The notes beneath the pieces were generated by a model. The model ran no database searches. It saw nothing but the letters and a program-made list of their open reading frames with translations, and was not told the DNA's origin. The translations under genes were made by a program, and so were the position numbers. Shown here piece by piece: positions 45,907-46,102 of a DNA stretch of 46,102 bases; positions within the stretch are counted from its first letter, which is position 1; each line of letters starts with the position of its first letter. Where the stretch lies: positions 1 through 46,102 of the forward strand of contig NZ_MHZG01000018.1 in assembly GCF_001830325.1 (NCBI RefSeq), read 5' to 3'. The stretch comes from Polynucleobacter sp. GWA2_45_21. GTDB lineage: Bacteria > Pseudomonadota > Gammaproteobacteria > Burkholderiales > Burkholderiaceae.

Positions 45907-46102
45907 AGCTTAATTTCAGAATTACGTTTATGCGACCTGAATTATTTAGGGTCCGTTAAACCAAGGGTACAGCGTCAGGGATGCGATGGACTGTTGCTGA
46001 TCACAAAGCAGACCTTCACCCTACTTGCTCGTGGCAGGCTCAAAACGACCCAAAGCAGACCATCAATTCAATAATCTGAGTACGCTAACTCTCACCCAAA
46101 AC
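45907..46102. other. Right-edge non-coding region of the second element
   Basis: No gene is seen. The 11-mer CAAAGCAGACC occurs twice (46004-46014 and 46051-46061), in a style of diverged intergenic sequence common near integrase genes. No tRNA-Arg sequence is reached, so the element continues past the window edge. Confidence 0.4.

Noticed and set aside
46004..46061. Repeated 11-mer CAAAGCAGACC as part of an attachment site
   Set aside because: The two copies are close together and unrelated to the tRNA-Arg fragment; this looks like ordinary diverged intergenic sequence.

Overview
The window looks like a chromosome segment of a small-genome freshwater betaproteobacterium. Burkholderiaceae, and most plausibly Polynucleobacter or a close relative, is inferred from gene content and protein style (glcDEF, scoAB, wrbA with a DUF2069 gene, ETF-QO, a KAPAKK histone-like protein). 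No 16S or other marker is present to confirm it. The only RNA genes are two broken tRNAs.

Positions 1-14236 form a continuous glycolate-to-pyruvate locus. On the minus strand lies a tight operon gcl-hyi-glxR-ttuD-pyk-eno (eno runs off the left edge). Two LysR regulators sit in the middle. On the plus strand are glcD-glcE-glcF and a GlcA/LctP-type permease, closed by a strong terminator. The predicted flow is glycolate uptake, oxidation to glyoxylate, condensation to tartronate semialdehyde, reduction to glycerate, phosphorylation to 2-phosphoglycerate, then enolase and pyruvate kinase.

Positions about 14240-21640 are a first mobile region. It holds one three-gene minus-strand operon: a 182-aa protein with a faint ParB-like core, a 952-aa degenerate tyrosine recombinase and a 1134-aa recombinase with an intact catalytic set. 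There is no cargo. It abuts a 36-nt 5' half of a tRNA-Val(GAC) gene that stops exactly at the anticodon loop. The left flank (14237-14699) holds only decayed sequence. I consider this trio the best candidate for a poorly described system.

Positions 21657-39231 are ordinary chromosome: relA, a CDF metal transporter fused to an alpha/beta hydrolase, scoAB, ETF-QO, two MFS transporters, aroC, a CBS protein, a YihY-family membrane protein, wrbA with a DUF2069 gene, a histone-H1-like protein next to ppk2, a fluoroacetate-dehalogenase-like enzyme, an EF-hand protein, two lipoproteins and a carboxymuconolactone-decarboxylase-family protein.

Positions 39282-46102 are a second integrative element that continues past the right edge. 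It begins with the 3' half of tRNA-Arg(TCT), again cut at the anticodon loop. It carries a 57-aa gene, a DUF6641-like gene, several unknown genes, a catalytic-domain-only tyrosine recombinase, a clamp-loader-like AAA+ ATPase and a full-length integrase near the right side. A GTCGG...CCGAC hairpin lies directly after each of three minus-strand genes, and several strong dyads occupy the spaces between genes.
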